A stretch of DNA of 64,000 bases from Archegozetes longisetosus (GCA_018873245.2 JAEMBT020000001.1:5046220-5110219), one strand, 5' to 3'. Positions 44,584 to 57,357 are shown, numbered from the stretch's first letter. The notes: a model not told the origin generated them from the letters alone. A program made the numbers and translations.

Positions 44584-47500
44584 TCAAATAATAACCTCAA
44601 TTTTGTCCAACTCTGCAAAGTTTTGGTTGTGCTCAAATAACAAAACATTACCTCCAACCAAAAGGGGTACTGTTAATTCAACAAATACGTGATTGTCAAA
44701 GTGCCCCCAACCTCCTTTAGTCACAGGATAATCAACTATAATTTTATGCAGATTATTGATCATTAGTGTTTGTTTGGCTGGTTGTGTCTCTGCACTCGCA
44801 TAATATACTTTAATCTTGAAATCACCAGTTTTCGGGGCATAAATACCACTTAATTCTAGACTCGATGATTGTCTATCAATCTCACCAACGAATGAATGAC
44901 CAGACGCTGTTTCAGACGATTTCATAAGAGCATCAGTGATGACTCCATCTTCAGCTTCATATATATTTGGTGATGGAGTTTGTGGCCATTGAGCCCATAC
45001 TTCGAACTCAGTTATGCCCACGTAATGACCTTTTGTTTTATGACGAGTGAGCACAACTCGAATCTGATCAGTCATCACAGTGTCGAAATTGATTTTGTTA
45101 GCATCATTTGGTGCACATTGCGCAGGAGTAGACACTTGATTGTGGGCATCTTTCCATTGTTTTCCGTCGTGATACTGAACATTCATTTTAAGCGGACATT
45201 CTGTTCCTCCCTCTCCGGTGACCACATCATCATAAATATATAGTTTGACAGAATTAATGGTTTTATTTCTGCCAAAGTCTACAGCAAACCAGTCTTCGTC
45301 ATGTCCTGATTCCCAGTTTGACCATCTATTGCTGGGAATATAATCATAGAATATTCTTCCATCAACTGCCTGCCACGTTGTCGAAAAAGCATCTGTGAAA
45401 CTTGCACTTGGCTTCGGATATCCTTGTCTTTTGATATTAGCCGCATAGTTCTCTATTCTTATCTTTTCATGAGGAGGAATAACTGGTTTAGGTATCGGAA
45501 CTACCATTTTACCCATTTGGGCCTGACTAGCAGCTACTTTGCCGTTCACGTACACTTTGATCCCACTGCCAGCCTTGTATTTTGATCCATCTCGATCGTA
45601 TAGTACAGTTATGTCATGTCCATGATAGTTCAAGTTTTCTACTATGAAATATTTCCATGAGCCAGGTATGAGAGGATTGATCTCGAAATTATCATCACTT
45701 CTTGGAATTATACCGATCAGATCGCTTAAAACATTGTCATTATAGGTCGAGTGTGAATAGTGCTCAGAATGGTTCCTAAAATTTCGTAAAGTTGAAAATG
45801 TGAGATTATTATTGAAAATATATTACATGAATTATGAGCTCTTTCGTACTAGATATTCATCGAATAATTAAAGCAATCTTGATGTTTGAGGTAAATCACT
45901 ATTAATTCTTTTAGAATTCATTAAAACTAATCATTCGAATTTGATATGATTCGATATAAAACAGACCTAACATCTAAAACCATATTTTCAACCAAATATT
46001 CTCTATTAAGCTTTCAACATTATGAGCTAGGGGGAATTGAGAATAGACAAAAACACCTCATCAATATGCTCATTTGTTCTTAGCTTTTTGAAATGACAAT
46101 GTTGAAAGCTTCATCTCTTGAATTTTTACGAAACGCACTGATTTCATTTTTCATAGACAAATTAGATTTTGATTGTCTGACCTGCTATCACAAACCCAGA
46201 AATCTCCTTGTGGTGAATGGCATTCTGCAACATACGGAACATTGTTCTTGTATTGTGTTATCGCATATTTGTGTAGAGCTGAAACAAAATGATCAACAGT
46301 GATATGTGAACTCTGACTGTTGTAATGTTTGAGTTGCGCGCCCAAAGATCTGAGAACATGTGAAGTAGAATAGGGCCATGAATTTCCATTCCAAAAGCAA
46401 CATTGGTTCTTCTGATTTCCGTCATACCATTTGCTTCTGATCTCACAAGTTGTAGGACCATATTTTGAGTCAAATCCTTGTGGATCGAAAAGTTGATCCC
46501 AAGCTATTGAAAAGTTATGGCTATTATCAGGTATTTGCCATCTCCATGGATAAAAACCTATCTCTTCCCTAGTATCCAAAAGACCGTTGTTTGGGTTGTC
46601 TAACCTGTACAAACAAAATAGAAGTCACAGATTTTATCGTCATTAATTGGTATGGATTCTTATAGTCTTTTCATTAATTATTGGAAAACAATCTCAAATT
46701 CAACCTTTTGACTCCCAAGAGAGTGATATTAAAGGTTCAAACTTTATATGACATGTTCAAAAGTAATTAATAAAAAGTCAACCTAGATATTCTGCCTATT
46801 CATTATCCCAATTAAAGTTACAGAATTTGGAGATACATCGATTCGAACTAAATTGAAGTGATTTTGACTAGAGATATATTATTTTTATGAGCGATTATGG
46901 GTTAAAATTCACAATCCAATATCCTTTAATACATAATGTTTAGAGAATTAAACAATTTATATATGTCTATCAAACTGCAGAAAAGAGAAAATCTAAAGAT
47001 ATTGATAACAGAATTGTTCCAACCTTTGAACGTGATAGAAAAAGTTTCTTTGTTTGTCCCATAGGTGATTGATAATGGATTGACGTAGCGCTTTAGCTCT
47101 GCCCTCAAAATCCTTTTCTGTCTTACTATCGTTATGCAATTGTGCTATTTTCATGATTGCGATTGCATTTGCATACATTTCTGAGTTGTGACTGGGTCTG
47201 TAGCCGAGACCGCCGTGATATTTGTCTTTTGTCTGGACTGAAGCAGCAGAAAATTCCTGTGCGTCCCACTCTGGAGCTATGAAGAATAGTCCGAGTTTAG
47301 GCTCGAAATGATTGGCCCATTTGTTATATATATTAATAAATCCCTCGAGTTGTGACGTTATGAACTCTTTATCGCCGTTCAATAGGAAGGTATTATAGGC
47401 TGCATCTGCTATCCATTCAGAGTACTGATGGTTACCTTTCTCGTCTAGTAGTCTCGCGTATATATTTATGTAATCCTGTTGACAATAATCAAATATTATT

Positions 47501-49006
47501 TTTTTATGATCAAAAATATAATCAAAAGGTTGATTTAAGTGATGGCAATCAACGCTGCTATACTTGTATTTTAGGTTTAAATAGCAATGCATTTATTAAG
47601 TAGAGCGCGCATAATTTTATTAAAATAGTGTAGGTTGACCGTTAATTAGAAAGTAAACGTATAAGTGTTATGTCTCGGGTTCTAAGATCTTTTCTCCGGT
47701 CTCTGGAGTTAATCTGCAACCGAGGACGTTGTCTCAGGCTTCGACCGATTAGAAGTTCTAATAAATTAATATTTAATTATACGATGGTTTGAATTTTGTA
47801 AAATAACAATCTATGGTTTATTGAAAGGAATAGGTTTAGTGTTAATTCTATGAAAGCTGAGATTGTACAAAATTAAACTTCTCGGTGTAATGTAATGAGT
47901 TCTCAGAATATGTCATTGAAGATCAGAGTTTATTTGGAGCTGCAAAATCCAGCAAGAGATATAACTATATGAAAGTCATCAAGTTAGAATGTAAAATCAT
48001 TGTATATTTCTCAAATAAACAGTTTATTTACCATATGACAACTTGTGGTAAACCTAAAAATATACCTTAATCCCTCCTTCGATAAAAAGAGCTCCGGTTC
48101 ACAATCGGAAAAATTATTACACGCATAAATAAGCTCCTAAAGCTATTATTCCATTCATGCAAAGTTCAGTCGATACACATATAGAATATTAATAAATTAG
48201 ATAAATCATAAGCCTCTTTGTATAACCTGAATAATATGAAAATTATGCGGTTTTGTTGATGATCACCAAAGTTGTAAAATAATTACAAAAAATAATAATC
48301 AGGTAGTAGAACACCTTCAATGAACTTGAAAACTCGAATCGCACTGCTAATTGCAGTTATAGCTTAATTTATAACTAATAATTTATAGCTCAAAATATTT
48401 CGAACTTTTTGGCTTGGCTTACATTTTAGTTTCATTTTTTGTTTAATTTTAAAAATAATTCATAGATATAAGCGATTCAAGTGATACTTTGCACTTTTCG
48501 ATGGTTTCGGAAATAAAAGAATTTATCGGAATGTATTACGACAGAACTCTTTGAAATTCAAATATAAACTTTAAATAATAGATGTATCAACGTAATATTA
48601 GTTTATTTTTATTTTAGTTATTTTATATTAGCTAACATATATTGCCTACCTTAACATATCTGTTATCCCTCAACCATCTACTTTCGTATATATGATGACC
48701 TCCCGCAGCGTTTATTATTCCATATTTAGAAGAATATCCTACATCATGCACGAACTCAGTTACCATATAACCAGTTCCAAGGGTCAAATATCTTAAATGT
48801 CTCTTAAGGCTAGACCAGCGATAGTAATAGACATCTTCAATATTTTTATCGGGAACTTCTATGAAAGGAATGTTATCTTTGAACCATTGCTTTTCTGCAA
48901 ATCCAACAAGTTTTGAATCCTTATTAACGAAGTTTGTCAGCTCACACGTAAAACAGCTTAAGAGTGTAAACGTTAGCGACAGACAAAAAACTACTCCACA
49001 TTTCAT
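44584..49006 (-). CDS. Secreted MGH1/GH63-like glycoside hydrolase with discoidin and carbohydrate-binding domains
   Basis: Four exons on the minus strand (49006-48650, 47475-47024, 46604-46182, 45775-44584) give an 807-residue protein. Introns are 1174, 419 and 406 bp, in phases 0, 2 and 2, and every junction restores family similarity (YVK|DYINIY, HVQ-R-LDNPN, DS-R-NHSEHY). A signal peptide (MKCGVVFCLSLTFTLLSCF) precedes an alpha/alpha-barrel hydrolase region of about residues 60-455 with ESRWLRD, YSEWIADAAYN, EWDAQEFSA, YRPSHNSEMYANA, YPWRWQIPDNSHNFSIAWDQ and NHSEHYSHSTYND. A discoidin (F5/8C) domain spans about 525-665 (WSNWESGHDEDWFAVDFG, GITEFEVWA). A CBM6/35-like domain starts near 675 (YEAEDGVITDA). 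It probably cleaves a sugar substrate outside cells or in the gut. The substrate is unknown. Relatives are mainly fungal and bacterial, so ancient horizontal transfer is possible. Confidence 0.8.
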
Positions 49007-50087
49007 TTTGAACTTAATTTTAATATATGTTAAAATATCCTCATTCCCATATGAACTACTCTATTATTGTCTTATCTATAATGCAGCACTGTTGAATTCG
49101 CCAAATGATAATCATGAGAAGCAAAAATGTGTTCATTAATAGATTTTTTATATTTCATAAGGGCTTTAAATAATCAATATAATTGTTACGTTTGACATTG
49201 AAGAATTTTTTAATATCAAAAACTTAACTGATATTAAATAATTTTTATGTCGAAATACACAATTAAATTAAGATATCTAAGACTTTTTACCAGAAATAAA
49301 AACTTTTAGAGAGAAATTCAAACTTTGAAATCGAGATAATAGATTCTGTTCCCTTAAATGCATAAAAGATAAGTGTAACACAAATAATGTTAAGAAAGAG
49401 ATTTTGTCAGTTGTCATATCGTGATTAATTTTGAGTATTTAACAATTATGATCTTGAAATTTCCAGTTTGAAACTTGTAAAGTGTTTCATAACTCACTCA
49501 TTGATTGATTTTTCACAAATTATAAATAAGATCATTTTTATACTGAATAGATTTAATCAAAAGAGATCTTTTGACTAAGCTTTATGAAGATCAGGCTTAA
49601 TAAATCACTCTAAAATCATTGAGAGTTGTCATTTTGCCATTGCTATGCAATTTACGACATTTCCTGCATGATCCATGAGTTTGTTTAAATGAGCAGTATT
49701 CAACTTTGTTATATTTAAGACTTATAAACCATATTTATTAAGAAAGAAGCGCATAATTTTTGGAAAAATAGTTTGACCGTTAATCAGAAAGTAAATAACT
49801 AAAGTTACTAAGTCATTCATTTGATAAATACATAAAAGAGAGTGCGTAGAAACGCTTAGAGAATGGAAGCATAGAATAGATAAAAACACGTTCAAAGTTT
49901 CAATATATTTAAATGTTAGAGTTCATATCAGATACATGTTTCTAATTTAGATTTTCTGTCAAGTAAACTTAAATGTATTTATAATGCAAAATATTGATGC
50001 ACACTTTTAATTAATATAGCTCATTTCACAAAATAATTGAAAACATCTTGCCAACATTGGTTATAAATACATTTGTTAAAATATAAT
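49007..50087. other. Upstream flanks of the hydrolase and of gene E
   Basis: No gene is recognised. About 49690-49800 resembles hydrolase intron 1 at about 47530-47660 (shared GCGCATAATTTT and TTGACCGTTAAT-AGAAAGTAAA), a short local duplication. From about 49815 to 50105 the sequence matches 56447-56885 upstream of gene F, where a 134-bp element is inserted. This block therefore preserves the empty site. Confidence 0.55.
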
Positions 50088-51267
50088 CACTTAAATTATG
50101 TTAGCTTATAAATTGATGCAAAAACATTTGCTTTATTAAAAGAGACATTAATTTATTAAACTAATGTATAAGTTGATGTACTGCGCAATCGTTTGCAAAA
50201 CCTCGGTAGGTGATTTTTGAGCATACGATACTCCTAAACTTTAGTCAATTTGAATGAATTTTTTATGGATAAACTATGGGTTTACAACAACTTCTTCGTA
50301 AAGCAGATAATCGAAATTCCCAGAAGATCTTACCTAATATTAATATATGTTAAAATACACAGGAAAAACTAGCTATTGAATTAAGTTTAACCATTGGAAT
50401 CAAAATTACCTTAAAAATAAGCAAAACACATTTTTGTTTGGCCTAAAAATTCGTGAGTTGATAATTATAGCGCATCCATTTTCATGCTTTCTATTTGTAA
50501 TCAAAATAGTCTGATTTTCAGTTTTTGCATAAGGCTTTTGATTGAACATTCAAATGTTTAATTTCATTAGGAATTTTGTATTAAAATTGATTATCTTGTT
50601 AAAATCTTAACTTTGCAAATTAAATTTCAAAAATTAACAAATTTCCTGATAAAGCTTTAATGTATCTTCAAGTTGATACTGTTTTAAAACAGATCGGGTT
50701 ATAGTTTAAAAGTTAAGCTCAAATGGAATTATCGGAATTCCAAGTCGGATGCCCTATAATTGAGAGCTTATTTCCAAAAGGGCTTAAGTGCTTGTGTTAT
50801 AAGGTTCGTTACTTTGAGCGCTTACTATGATCTTTAGGAGACTTTATAATAGAGACACTTAAACCCTTTTGAATATAAGCTCTTCAATTATAAACTGACA
50901 GACTTTTAGATCAAACAAAAACATATGTATTTACTTATTTTCAAGCTAGTTTTGTTTATAATCGTCAGAATTTCGATTTAATTATAAGTTTTCCTTCTAT
51001 ATATCAACATCAATTAGTTACAGACTTTTAGGAAATTTGATTAGATAATTGTGAAAAAGCTGTTACCAACCCGAAGTTTATCCATAAAAAATTTTATACG
51101 AATTGACTAACGTTTAAGAATATGATATACTCAAAACCACCTCCCGAGGTTTTGCAAACGATTGCACAATACATTAACTTATACATTAATTTTATAAATG
51201 AATGTCTCTTTCAACAAAACAAATGGTTTTGCATCAATTTATATGCTAACATAATTCAAGTGATTCG
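50088..51267. repeat. Fold-back repeat with about 200-bp inverted arms
   Basis: The left arm (50088 to about 50290) and right arm (about 51070-51267) are inverted matches, for example AATCACTTAAATTATG against CATAATTCAAGTGATT and CGTTTGCAAAACCTCGG against CCGAGG-TTTTGCAAACG (at about 50188 and 51146). The centre holds a further hairpin pair around 50753-50790 and 50856-50895. No coding sequence. Gene F's upstream flank lacks this block except for about 30 bp at the left edge, so it was gained by, or lost from, one duplicate. Confidence 0.7.
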
Positions 51268-51549
51268 ATTTCAATAGCGCACCTTTTTATCGAACAATAA
51301 TTCTTTAATGTAAAAACATCTGTCTTGTTTGATGTCAAGTTTCTTTAAGTATACGAATATGTATTTAGAACGAAAATAGTATACTGTAATAGTATCTATG
51401 ATATGATTATCAAATATCTCACTGTATAATATACTTCGAATAAATATTGTATGTTCAATTGATTTTTTTGAGTAGTCTCAGAAAATTAACAAAACTCATA
51501 CGTTATTAAGAAAATTAATTTTGTATTGAATATGAATTAGAAAATTTAG

Positions 51550-51571
51550 TATTACGCTTGTTTCCTACTTA
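51550..51571 (+). promoter_or_regulatory. Conserved start region of gene E
   Basis: TATTACGCTTGTTTCCTACTT aligns with AATACGCTTATTTTATACTT before gene F (about 57295-57315) and more loosely with the initiator region of genes C and D. In both E and F the motif lies about 60 bases before the homologous ATG (51612 and 57358). This argues that translation of E starts at 51612, not further upstream. Confidence 0.4.
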
Positions 51572-51611
51572 CATCAAGCTTATGAAACATGAGCTTTACT
51601 TCTATAACATT

Positions 51612-54600
51612 ATGGAATTAAATAAAAATGAATTAATAACTTATATAATTTCTTCGTTCAAATTAGTTATTAAACTATGTTTTCTATTAATAGTAATCTA
51701 TCAATTCATTGAGATAACTAATGAATTTCTAAATTTTCCTGTTGAAGTCAAGCTTGATATCGATTACAATAATGCCTTTAATCTGCCATCAATTACTTTT
51801 TGTTTGGAACGAACTGATTTTTGGCTAAGAAAAACGTATAAATATATGGAAAAGTCATCGGCAAATATTGAAGAAATGAACACTAAAATTAAACCGGAAG
51901 CCGTTGAAATATTTAAGAATTTCACTCGTTTCTATCAGTTATTTGAAAGAACAATAAATTTAACTTCGGGTTTAGACTGTTCTGCGAATTTGAGTTTTAA
52001 TAATAACTTCAAGTATTACAACAATTGTGAAATGATTGGAAAAGTTACAGAATTTTTGAGCAAAAATAGTCAATATGAAAAGTGTGTAACATTTTTCAAT
52101 ATAAATCAACTCAATGTCAAAGAGTTAAACTCACATAAAATGGAAAAATCAAGTTATATAGAATTTAAAATTTCAATTGAAAAGTTTGAAGAATATTTCA
52201 ACTCTTCGAGTCAATATACTGATATAATTCATGTAAATTTACATCCGTCTGTTTCTATATACAGTGCATCGTATTTCTGTCCTTTAAAAATTTATCTTCA
52301 GTCTTCAAACAAAATTCTTGTTCTTAAGTTTTCTAAAAGTGTTACTGAAGGACTTGAATGGCCTCATCAAACAGACTGTATTAAAGAAAGCTATGATTCT
52401 CGGACAAACGATATATATTCGTTTGAAGATTGCGTAAATTCTTGTATTTTCAATAAACAACTTAAAATAAATAATTGCATTCATCCAATTAATAACTTTG
52501 AAATTGATATTGTATTGAATAATAGGACGATGAATACTGAACTTTGTTCTGGACATTCATATGAAATATTACCCCATCACAGAGTATTAATGATTTGTTC
52601 TCGAAAATGTCGTCAAAACTGTAAAATTGAATATATTAATACCTACACACATGAGATTGTTAGTGAAAAATCTACAGAAAAAAAGATGAGAATACAACCA
52701 AATAATTCTCCAACTTTCATTTATAAACTTCTTGAAAAGATTTCACTGACTAATTATGCATCAAATTTAGGTTCGATTTTCTCAATTTGGTTTGGTGTAG
52801 CAGTTATAGATTTGCACAAACTCGTTAAACACATTGTTTCAATGTTTGCTTACATATCTCGAAAGTTAAATTCTATATTAGATATAAATAGAAACTTGAT
52901 GATTTTGTTTCATAGTGACTGTGTTTTATATTTAGTTATTATGAATAGTTATATTTCTTCATTATTAGAGAAATTCCATAAAGTTAATTTGAAATTTCTA
53001 TTTAAAATTATTTGCATTGTATGTTTCACTTACCAATCAATTGGAATGACATTAGAATATCTCGAATATGCAGTAACAGTTGAAATAGAAATGAACGGCT
53101 ATATAATTGACGGAAACTTGGATTCTTTCCCAGCGATTTCTTTTTGCAAGTATAAAATTTTTGAAAAAGGTAGTGATAGCATCCGTTTAAGGCCGTCTAA
53201 CTGGAGCGAATATACGATACTATACAAGTATTGTGTGTTTGATAAACAAAACGATAAATACTGCAGTATAAATTATGATCAATACATTGAATTTTTAGAC
53301 AATCAAACACTTGTTTCAGATTATTTGAATATTATTGACTTAATATATATTCCTATACATTGTGTTATAATTTCTGAAGGAGAGGTATATAACTGTGAAC
53401 GTATGGTTAATATGATAATTAGTCATTTCAAAGATAATAAATGCTTCACTTTATTGAGTCAGTTGAGTCGAAAATTCAATAATTCGCTGAAAGTATCTGA
53501 AATACAAGGACTAAGTATCGATGATGAAAATGTATTTGCGTTCATACATGATGGAAATGAATTACCATCATTTTCAATGAGTAAATTATCTCCAATAGCG
53601 AAGGTTGATGATGGCTTTTCCATCTGGTATGACAAGTTTTCCTTTAAACGATTACCTACTCCTTATGAAACTAATTGTAAATATTATAACGGAATGATTA
53701 AATCTCAAGCACAATGCTTTAATGAATTAATTCTGAAAATATATTTAAAGAATAATTGTTTGCCGAAAAATCATGAGGTTTCAACATATGTCATTTATGA
53801 TTACGATTATACTGAATTTAAATATAGATTTTGTGAGAATCTGACACTCGATATTAATTTCGAAAAGTTGTATCGAATGTGCAGTAAGTCTTGTAAAGAA
53901 GATATTTACGAGAATTGGATAATGGAAAGTGTAGCAGCTGGTCAGTTCGAAGCAGTTAGCAGTCAATATATAGGATTTATCTACATTCCTCAATTGAACT
54001 TCATACAATATTTAGTTAACTTTGGTGGACTATTAGGTATATGGCATGGAATCTCATTAAGTGATTTGAAAAATTTTATGATTAGTTCAATCAATAAAAC
54101 CAATATTCAACAAAAGATATTGATGAAATTTGGTAAATACATGCGATTTTCAAAATGGTTTGTGAAAAAAATTAATGATTTAAAATTAAAGGTAATTTTC
54201 ACTGGCTTGTCTCATGTTAATCAATTCTAAATTAGATTTACTAAACAATTTAGGAAATCGTTTACATAATTTGTACCATTCTATTTATAACACAATCAAT
54301 GAGAGCGACTTTCAATTTTCTGAATTTCGTATCTGTTATCAAAATGGAAATAATGGATCCGTATTTCGATCAAATACAAATACCTCCTATCATTTTTCTA
54401 TTTAAAGTTAAGAAATTCCCAAAATCAAGAGAGAACGAAATGAGCTTTGATAAATTTGATCAAAATGTTTTCAATATGTTATATCATCTATTTAAATATA
54501 TGAACGTTTTTCAATGTGAATTGATTAATGGAAGACAATATAATGATTGTGACAATTTATCAAGACCAATTATTTCTATACTAGTTAACGATAATTTTAA

Positions 54601-55462
54601 TTATGAAGAGATACATTATATAATTCGAATGAATCAAAAAAACGTTAATGAAAGTATTATTAAAAAACTTCAAAATATGCTACCAATAAATTTGATTTTA
54701 AACTATTTTATTCGCAATCAAACAACCATTACATCAAAAGAGCATAAAAAATTTTCACTCAATAATTTGAAACAAAAGAACTTTCTACGTATCTCTTCGA
54801 ATTTCGCTCCGAACTTTCCTGCAATTTATTTTGGAGTGGATAAAGATTATGTAAAAGGCCAACGTTTATTCAAAGTTATCAATGGTGAATATTCTGTTGT
54901 GAAAAAGTCATTCAAGTTTTTGGAATATCCATATAAATCGAAATGTAGTGATTATCATAGTGATCGAACACCATTCAAATCGTTATCATATAAACATTGT
55001 ATTCGACAGTGTGTTAGGTATTTTTGTGAATTAAGAATGAATTGTTCGTGTTTTGTATTAGGAAATACTATAAGTCAAATGGATTACAAATTTCAAAATC
55101 TTAATATCTGTTTAAATGAAACACAAATAGAATTATTTAATGAAAAATACACAAAATTTTGTACTAAACTATGTCCAATTGATTGTATTAATGATGAATA
55201 TATAACCTTTAGAAGAAAGACGTATCGATCAACTCATAATTACTCGGAATTAACTCTAAGCTGGGACGAAAGTAAACCATTCATAATAAACAAAGAAACG
55301 TCTGTTATGACATTCAATGAATATTTTTGTTATATTGGAGGTTTGTTTGGGATGTGGTTTGGAGTTAGTACTTATCAATTAATTGAGACCACATTGATAA
55401 ACATTAGAATCTTTCCTTCAATAAGAAAATTTCTTCAATTTTTAAAATTTCGCTTATGTTAA
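51612..55462 (+). CDS. Three-module DEG/ENaC channel protein (gene E), intact
   Basis: Exons 51612-54191 and 54254-55462 are joined by a 62-bp phase-0 intron, giving about 1262 residues with no break. I chose ATG 51612 because it aligns with the gene F start; the frame also contains an upstream ATG at 51582. Module 1 has a helix around residues 17-41, LPSITFC, a Cys-rich domain, and IWFGVAVIDLHKL (GVA at 395). A linker of about 60 residues leads to module 2, with its helix around 460-487, FPAISFC, and FGGLLGIWHGISLSDL (GIS at 813). Module 3 starts at residue 861 with EIVYIICTILFITQS, carries HCIRQCVRYFCELRMNCSC, and ends GGLFGMWFGVSTYQL (GVS at 1230). This is the best reference for the family in the window. 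Many Asn-X-Ser/Thr sites lie in the predicted extracellular parts of all three modules. Confidence 0.9.
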
Positions 55463-56446
55463 GTGAAATAACACAATTCCGAGTAATTTTGATCACTTAC
55501 CTGTTAGGTAAGACTAAAACCATTATGTAAAGAATAATTGTATTTTGAGCTTTTCATTTAATAATCAGTTAGTTTAAAAATAAAGTTTTAAAATATTTTA
55601 TTTTGAATCTGTTGATAAATTTGATTATTTCGCAATGCAAATAATCAGAAATTTGATATTTTTATTGTTCCACAAGGAAATGAGTTGAGCGAATATGTAC
55701 CGGTAGGAGTATACCCTGACACCACTTTAAAGTCTTACGTGAACCTCATCAAAGGTCGCAATGCAAGTGTTTGCATAGCGGAAGACAGTAGTAACCTGCC
55801 ATTAACAAACTAGTTCTACTTTAATATAAAATAATTTCCTTACATGAGATTTCCATATGCAATTATGTCGAATTTCGAAGTCATGTTCTAATTGAAAGAT
55901 TATCAGATCTTAGACCAAACACTTAATTTGAAATTGTATTCAATAATTGAGTATTAGTAATATATTTAAAAGATCTCAAGTATAAAACTGTCACCTGAAC
56001 TTAAAGTCAATGAATTTTCAGAAATTATAAAAGTATTTAAATCGGTTTAGTTAAACAATTATAAACAAGGTATGCCTCTATGGAAATGAAATAAAATTAT
56101 GAATTAACTTTATTATTTGTTAAAACAACGCCAATGTATTTAATAATATATACCGAAATACATTGGGAGAATACAAAGTATATAACAGAATTTTTTATCC
56201 ATAAATTTTTAAGAATGTGTTTGTATTGCTCAAAAACAACGTAAAACTTGAATAGTATTATGCTATAACTAGAAGCTGAGAATTTTAAGTAATGTAGGAT
56301 TTCCTGTAGAACACACCTGATTAGTCCACTATATATAAAATTAAATGAATTATTAAAGTTCAAATTTATTGATAAGAAATAGTTAATCATCACCTAATAG
56401 ATCGTTAAATTTTAAGGTTTACTTGATAAATTGATAGATGAAAGGT
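55463..56446. other. 3' flank of gene E, duplicated after gene F
   Basis: About 1 kb without a gene. 55860-56400 matches about 62240-62760 in the same orientation (GGAAATGAAATAAAATTATG, AAAACAACGTAAAACT and TGTAGAACA blocks). The gene E and F units were therefore copied together with their 3' flanks. The mariner remnant seen at 61690-62140 is absent here. Confidence 0.6.
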
Positions 56447-56509
56447 TCATTTGATAAATAAATGAAAGAGAGTGGGTATATACGCTTAGAAAGTGGAAGA
56501 ATAGAATAG

Positions 56510-56643
56510 GTAGGATCCGGACCATTTGACCTACCAATCGTTTTACCTAATCTAAACTAAACTAACTAATACAACCTAACTCAAACTAACCCAACAAAAC
56601 GGTTGGTAGGTCAAATTACCAGTAGGTCAAATGGTTGACTCCC
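56510..56643. mobile_element. 134-bp MITE with a known empty site
   Basis: The sequence from GTAGGATCCGG to GGTTGACTCCC is flanked by AATAG on both sides (56505-56509 and 56644-56648). The paralogous flank of gene E (near 49874-49878) has a single AATAG and no insert. Inside are inverted words CCATTTGACCTAC and GTAGGTCAAATGG near the ends and a CCTAA-like run in the middle. Non-coding. The family is unknown. Confidence 0.75.
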
Positions 56644-57357
56644 AATAGATAAAAACGCGTTCAAAGTTTCAATATATTTAAATGTTAGAGTTTATATAAG
56701 ATACATGTTTCTAATTCAGATTTTCTGTCAAGTAAACTTAAATGTATTCTTAATACAAAATATCGATGCACACTTTTAATTAATATAGCTCATTTCAAAA
56801 AATAATTGAAAACATCTTGCCAACATTAATTATAACTACATTTGTTTAAATATAATCACTTAAATTATGTTAGCTTATAAATAAAGCTGTTTACATCAAA
56901 GTGAAGCATAGTTTTTTCGTTTTCTTTTACATTTCTATCTGCTCCACTCGGAATGTGACCGTTCGTCTCAAATGTGATTGTCTGTCCGAGAATATTCTCC
57001 CGGAAAACCTCTGCGACTCATAGGCGGAATTTCGAGTTTCTATTTCAATTGAACAAATAACTCTCTAATGCAATAACATTCATTTTTTTAATACCAAGTT
57101 CGTTGAAATATACAATTATATATATTTGGAACAAAATATAAATCGATGATATGATTCTAGAATATTCACTGTGAAAGTTTCTTCAAACAAATATTGTATA
57201 TACAATTGATTTTTTGAGTAGTCTCAGAAGAGTGACAAAATTCATATGCTATTAAGAAAATTACTTTAGTATTGATCATGAATTAGAAAACTTAATAATA
57301 CGCTTATTTTATACTTACTGCAAGCTCATGTAACATATGCCTTACTTTTAGATCAAT

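Noticed and set aside
47476-47592. N-terminal extension of hydrolase exon 2 from an upstream Met
   Set aside because: The acceptor at 47476-47477 joins exon 1 in frame and gives the expected family junction; the extension is intron sequence.
51558-51611. Upstream extension of gene E (codons before Met 51612)
   Set aside because: It begins at a non-ATG codon, overlaps the conserved start-region motif shared with gene F, and has no counterpart in gene F.
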